DNA of 64,000 nucleotides from Caballeronia megalochromosomata (GTDB lineage: Bacteria > Pseudomonadota > Gammaproteobacteria > Burkholderiales > Burkholderiaceae): NCBI GenBank assembly GCA_001580565.1, contig LRBF01000264.1, positions 61,696 through 125,695 on the forward strand. Direction: 5' to 3'. Shown here piece by piece: positions 60,742 through 64,000 of this stretch (within the stretch, counting starts at the first letter, position 1; every line of letters begins with the position of its first letter). The position numbers were made by a program, and so were the translations under genes. A model generated the notes under the pieces. It made no database searches. It saw only the letters and a program-made list of their open reading frames with translations, and was not told the origin of the DNA.

Positions 60742-62130
60742 CTATCTCCGCAGCACGACGATTTCCGCGCGCAGGTCCTGCGGCGCGTCCGGCCATTGCA
60801 GCGCGATGTTCTCGTCGCGCTCCACGGCATCCCACAACTCGCTCACCTGCTCGATGCGGAAGTAATTCGACGACGCGCGGCGCGGCATGCCCTGCGGCGC
60901 GTTCGGCAGATGGATCAGTTCCAGCCCCGGCAGCGCGTGCGCGACGAGGCGCGTGACATCGGCGGCGTTGGCGAGGCGCGCGTCGTAGAGCGCGCCATCG
61001 ACGACCTGCGCCGCCGCCTGCTCCGTGCGCAGCACGAGATAGAAGCGGTTGCGCCGGTCGAAGAACGCGCGCGGCAAATCGCCCGCGAACATGCCGTCGC
61101 GATAGTCGAGCACCGCGAGATGCTCGGGCCCGATCGCGATTTCGCCGAGCAGAAAGCCGATCAGCGCCTGCGCGCGCGAGAAGCAGTTGTAGAGATCGGT
61201 GTGATCGTAGGCGGGCAGGCCCGGCGTGCCGTCCTGCGCCTCGCCGAGCATGTCGAAGCGCTCGGAAAACGCGCTCAATTCGCCGACGAGACTGCGCAGC
61301 TCGCCGTACAGATGCCACGGATGCACGGCCGGCGTCTGCGTCAGATGCACGAGCTTCGGCGCGGCGCGCGACAGCGTGCGCATGGCGAGCAGCAGCATCA
61401 TGTAGCCGGGATCGAACTCGGCTTTCTGCAGCTCGCGCGGATTCTTGAATTCCTGCAGATGGTGCGCGCGCCCGACGACATCGTCGCGAATTTCGCGCAC
61501 GATACGCAGCAGCGTATCGGAGCCTGACAGCGCGTAACCCGGCGCGATGAAGCGCTCCGACAGCGTCACCGTATCGCCGATGCGCGCAAGCTGCGCGATC
61601 GGAATCAGATCGTACTGGCCGAGATTGGCGGCCTCGCCCTCGAAGAACACTTTCAGCACGTGCAGCAGCGTGTGCACCGGCGCGGCGGGACCGTCCGAGT
61701 GCAGATCGGGCACGTCGGCCGGGCGTTCCAGGGTCGCGTAGCGGGTCTGCGCGGCGGCGGCGTCATCGAGCGATGCGCACATCGACACGTTGTTGCCCTC
61801 GACGGCGAACTTGCGCACGCCGAGATAGACCGTCAGCGCGCGTCCCTCGCCGATCGTGCCCGCGTCGAACGAACGCGGCGCGAGCACGGCGTTGCCGGGA
61901 AACTCGACATACGTGCGATCCGGAAAGATCAGCTTCGCCGAGCGCACTTCGATGGTCTGGCTCGCGATCGCGCCCGTGGCGATATCCAGCGCGCCCGCGC
62001 CCCAGAAATGCGGCAGGCCCGTCTCGACGACGGGCTTGTTGCGGAACTGCTCGTGCAGCGACGCCAGCTGAAAGTGCTGGGGCTGCATGAACATGCCCTG
62101 ATGCCAGTAGATGCCCTTGTTATGGTCCAT
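60742..62130 (-). CDS. tssK: Type VI secretion baseplate protein TssK
   Basis: 462-aa baseplate component connecting the tail to the TssL-TssM membrane complex. The N-terminus has the hallmark GIYWHQGMFMQPQHFQLA; the neck region contains YDLIPIAQLARIGDTVTLSE; the C-terminal head domain includes NYFRIEQVSELWDAVERDEN. I use the ATG of MDHNKG at 62130; three more codons are possible (62139). It lies 16 nt after tssJ and 1 nt before tssL, so the genes are cotranscribed. Confidence 0.95.
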   Translation of the reverse strand: MDHNKGIYWHQGMFMQPQHFQLASLHEQFRNKPVVETGLPHFWGAGALDIATGAIASQTIEVRSAKLIFPDRTYVEFPGNAVLAPRSFDAGTIGEGRALTVYLGVRKFAVEGNNVSMCASLDDAAAAQTRYATLERPADVPDLHSDGPAAPVHTLLHVLKVFFEGEAANLGQYDLIPIAQLARIGDTVTLSERFIAPGYALSGSDTLLRIVREIRDDVVGRAHHLQEFKNPRELQKAEFDPGYMMLLLAMRTLSRAAPKLVHLTQTPAVHPWHLYGELRSLVGELSAFSERFDMLGEAQDGTPGLPAYDHTDLYNCFSRAQALIGFLLGEIAIGPEHLAVLDYRDGMFAGDLPRAFFDRRNRFYLVLRTEQAAAQVVDGALYDARLANAADVTRLVAHALPGLELIHLPNAPQGMPRRASSNYFRIEQVSELWDAVERDENIALQWPDAPQDLRAEIVVLRR

Positions 62131-62146
62131 ACGATGCAATCGATGT

Positions 62147-62917
62147 CTAGTTGAGCTTGCGCAAGGGCGTGTCCTGCGAACTGGCCGCGCCCACGACGCC
62201 CGTCGTGGCGCCGGACCCGTCCGGACTCGCCGGCTTGTCGCTCAGACGGATTTCCTTGCCGCCGCCTTCGAGCTGCTGCGCGCGCTGCAGCGTCGCGGCA
62301 TCCGGGCCGCCGGGCTGCACTTCGGCGTTGAGAATGCCTTGCGCGCCGAGATTGAGGCGCACGACGAGCGGTCCGGGCAGCTTCGTGTGCGTACGGAAGA
62401 TGAAGCCCGAGGTCTTCGTGACGACGGGCACCTCGAACTGGCGCGCCGCATTGGCCACGCCGAACTGCGCATAGCCCGCGACGAGGCCGATCGAGCGCGT
62501 GTTCTGCGCGCGGTCGAGAATCAGATACGAATGCTGGCCGGGCGCGACCACATAGCGCGAGAACTGCGAGAACGTCTGCGGCACCTTGCCCGTCGCCATG
62601 GTTTCGGCGAGCGCGTTCGGGTCGGCGGCGAGGTTGCGGAACGCCTGGGCATCGCCGGTTTCGTAGACGCCCAGCAAAAGCGTGTGCGACTGACCGTCGT
62701 ACTGGTTCAGGCCCGGATCGGCGCTGATCTCGAACATCACCGCGTCGGTCGCGTAGCTCCAGGCCACATCGGCGAGCGGGTCTTTCGGCGGCGCGCTGCC
62801 GCAGCCCGCGAGCGCGAGCGCCGCCGCGACGCATGCCAGCGACGCCATCCGCCGCGTGGCGCGTGTCCGATTGCCGCCGCGCTTCGCGGCATCATTTGTC
62901 ATTACAGCCACAGCCAT
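62147..62917 (-). CDS. tssJ: Type VI secretion outer-membrane lipoprotein TssJ
   Basis: 256-aa lipoprotein; lipobox AALALAGCGSAPP. The TssJ beta-sandwich follows (SADPGLNQYDGQSHTLLLGV; QFSRYVVAPGQHSYLILDRA), which tethers the membrane complex to the outer membrane and contacts the TssM C-terminus. A variable C-terminal tail (about residues 195-256, Gln/Gly/Ser-rich) extends beyond the canonical fold. I choose the ATG at 62917 (GAGG seven nt upstream); starts at 62992 and 62902 are possible. It lies about 135 nt downstream of the unknown gene at 63052. Confidence 0.9.
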   Translation of the reverse strand: MAVAVMTNDAAKRGGNRTRATRRMASLACVAAALALAGCGSAPPKDPLADVAWSYATDAVMFEISADPGLNQYDGQSHTLLLGVYETGDAQAFRNLAADPNALAETMATGKVPQTFSQFSRYVVAPGQHSYLILDRAQNTRSIGLVAGYAQFGVANAARQFEVPVVTKTSGFIFRTHTKLPGPLVVRLNLGAQGILNAEVQPGGPDAATLQRAQQLEGGGKEIRLSDKPASPDGSGATTGVVGAASSQDTPLRKLN

Positions 62918-63051
62918 TGCCGGTGCCTCATTCGGTTGCCGTCGATTCAAGTGCTCCTGCAGCCCATTGTCCGGACTTTGCGGCAGGCTCATACGGCGAA
63001 AAAAGGTGCTTTCCCGGCCTTATTCGAAATCTGCGGCGTCGAGACGCCGCG

Positions 63052-63831
63052 TCAGACCAGCGGCAGGATGGTCGCGCTGGATTCGCTGTCTTCCGTGTAC
63101 GGCATGAAGAGGATCGATTCGGGCGTGCCCTTCACGCGCGCGTAATAAACGTCGTCCGCGCCGAGCCGGTTGCGCACCGCCCACGCCGTGAATTCGCGCT
63201 CGCCGACCTGCAGCGTCAGGCCTTCCTGCGCATACTCCAGCACGGTTTTCTCCGGCAGCTTGCCGCGCGGGCCGACCGCCTGGAAATCGATCTTCGCGTC
63301 GCCGCCGTGCACGCCGAACACGACGCCCTGCCATTCGCCCGCGCGCGGCCCGATCGCGAACCACTGGCCGAGCTGCTCCTCGCCGACCACTTCGAAGCGA
63401 TAGTCCTGCGGCTCGCCCGCCTTCGCGAGGTTCGCGCGCGCGACGATCTTCGCGGGCCACGCCGGATGGCTTTCGACGAGCACGGTCGCGTTGCCGAGCA
63501 GCGCCGGCATGCCTTCGACGCCCGTCGCGCCCGACAGCACCATCGGGAAGCCTGCGCCGCGCGCCTCGCGCAGACTCGCGGCGAACGCCGACAGCCCGTA
63601 GCGCACGGATGCTTTGGCGAGCGCGGCATCGTCGGCGAGAATCAGCCAGAGATCGGCGCGCGCGGCGTTCAGCGCGTCGAGCCCGGCGCGCCACGCGAGT
63701 TTCGCGGGTTCATCGACCCAGAAATGGCCTTGCGTGGCGAGGCCGTAGCGTTTGAGCAGTTGCGACAGGGCGCTGACGCGCGCGGCGTCGTGGGCCTTGT
63801 CGAATGCGGTGATCCAGACGGTTTTGCTCAT
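63052..63831 (-). CDS. Uncharacterised protein upstream of tssJ (possible Rossmann/TIR-like N-domain)
   Basis: 259-aa soluble protein I do not recognise. AAGGAACGATCATC before ATG fixes the start at 63831; the frame runs on upstream to 63984 through a palindromic repeat and is not coding there. Residues 1-130 alternate strands and helices (KTVWITAFDKAHDAARVSAL; ADLWLILADDAALAKASVRY; FPMVLSGATGVEGMPALLGN), which looks like a flavodoxin- or TIR-like fold. Residues about 140-259 are beta-rich. No signal peptide or membrane helix. It is probably the first gene of the tssJKLM operon, so it may be a cytosolic accessory, an immunity protein or an effector-loading factor; these are guesses. Confidence 0.75.
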   Translation of the reverse strand: MSKTVWITAFDKAHDAARVSALSQLLKRYGLATQGHFWVDEPAKLAWRAGLDALNAARADLWLILADDAALAKASVRYGLSAFAASLREARGAGFPMVLSGATGVEGMPALLGNATVLVESHPAWPAKIVARANLAKAGEPQDYRFEVVGEEQLGQWFAIGPRAGEWQGVVFGVHGGDAKIDFQAVGPRGKLPEKTVLEYAQEGLTLQVGEREFTAWAVRNRLGADDVYYARVKGTPESILFMPYTEDSESSATILPLV

Positions 63832-63930
63832 GATGATCGTTCCTTTCGATTGGGTACTGGCGCTGCGCTTTGGGAGGGACGGGTGCGAAGCAGTCGCCGG
63901 ATCCCGTTTTCGCGTCGGTCTATTGGCGTT

Positions 63931-63945
63931 GCCCCTGTGCGGGGC
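63931..63945. repeat. Short hairpin GCCCC-TGTGC-GGGGC flanking the palindromic repeat
   Basis: A 5-bp perfect stem directly left of the longer palindrome at 63950-63981. The two together look like a compound REP-type element rather than independent features. Confidence 0.5.
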
Positions 63946-63949
63946 GGCA

Positions 63950-63981
63950 CCTACTTTCTTTGCTGCTGCAAAGAAAGTAGG
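63950..63981. repeat. REP-like palindromic element at right edge
   Basis: Perfect 14-bp arms CCTACTTTCTTTGC (63950-63963) and GCAAAGAAAGTAGG (63968-63981) around TGCT. From general knowledge this sequence recurs many times between genes in Paraburkholderia and Caballeronia genomes; only one copy is visible here. It lies in the region upstream of the T6SS operon and is followed by a second partial GCAAAGAAA unit at 63981-63989. Confidence 0.8.
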
Positions 63982-64000
63982 CAAAGAAACAGCTTTCCCC

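Noticed and set aside
63832..63984. 51-residue N-terminal extension of the unknown T6SS-linked protein
   Set aside because: It runs through the palindromic repeat and lacks a ribosome site; the ATG at 63831 has AAGGA.
1..64000. CRISPR arrays, tRNA or rRNA genes, insertion sequences, integrases, prophage genes
   Set aside because: No regularly spaced repeats, no cloverleaf- or rRNA-like segments and no transposase or integrase motifs were noticed on reading both strands; a dedicated scan was not possible.

Overview
The window is about 64 kb of high-GC chromosome from a betaproteobacterium of the Burkholderiaceae, most likely Paraburkholderia or Caballeronia. This is inferred from codon bias, gene content (pqiABC, DUF3300/DUF2950 envelope proteins, the DUF3141-pta-ackA-fabI block, a type VI secretion cluster) and a palindromic repeat at the right edge that I recognise from that group. 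I see no rRNA, tRNA, CRISPR array, insertion sequence or prophage. About 50 protein genes fill the window almost completely.

Layout. (1) 0-4.5 kb: an amino-acid catabolic unit. A FAD amino-acid oxidoreductase and a GabP-like permease share a TAATG overlap and are divergent from a MocR (GntR plus aminotransferase) regulator; repeated TTGTGTG half-sites lie between them. (2) 5.0-14.4 kb: one six-gene operon joining a tripartite RND efflux pump to the PqiABC lipid-trafficking system, with ATGA overlaps from the outer-membrane factor onward. (3) 14.4-37.2 kb: a reserve, fermentation and envelope-stress region. It holds DUF3141 (PHA-synthase-like triad), a phosphotransacylase, acetate kinase, FabI and an unknown helical protein in one operon; SulP transporter and PPK2; a tiny RRM-like protein; five exported or lipoprotein genes (DUF3300, DUF2950, glycine zipper and others); D-lactate dehydrogenase, an AspT-type antiporter, GlgX and glycogen phosphorylase. 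The content recalls the low-oxygen-activated (lxa) locus of Burkholderia cenocepacia; the comparison is inference.

(4) 37.3-40.5 kb: an M20 carbamoylase-type hydrolase with a GlxA-type regulator, and a divergent SDR oxidoreductase. (5) 40.6-44.8 kb: galactarate catabolism (garD, divergent kdgD, MFS transporter) with three copies of a 17-bp operator-like box in the divergent promoter region. (6) 44.8-51.7 kb: DUF2322 and SRPBCC proteins, a Tat-exported MmgE/PrpD protein, a MEDS-GAF histidine kinase, NAD-malic enzyme and a membrane protein. (7) 51.8-64 kb: a MASE1 histidine kinase and OmpR-type regulator running directly into tssA, converging on a minus-strand T6SS operon (unknown protein, tssJ, tssK, tssL, tssM). 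The T6SS sheath, tube and ATPase genes are not in the window.

Strongest candidates for new biology: the DUF3141 operon with its uncharacterised terminal gene, the pump-plus-PqiABC operon, the two-component system fused to a T6SS gene string, the unknown first gene of the tssJKLM operon, and three promoter regions with clear but unassigned operators. All functions come from reading the sequence; no database search was run.
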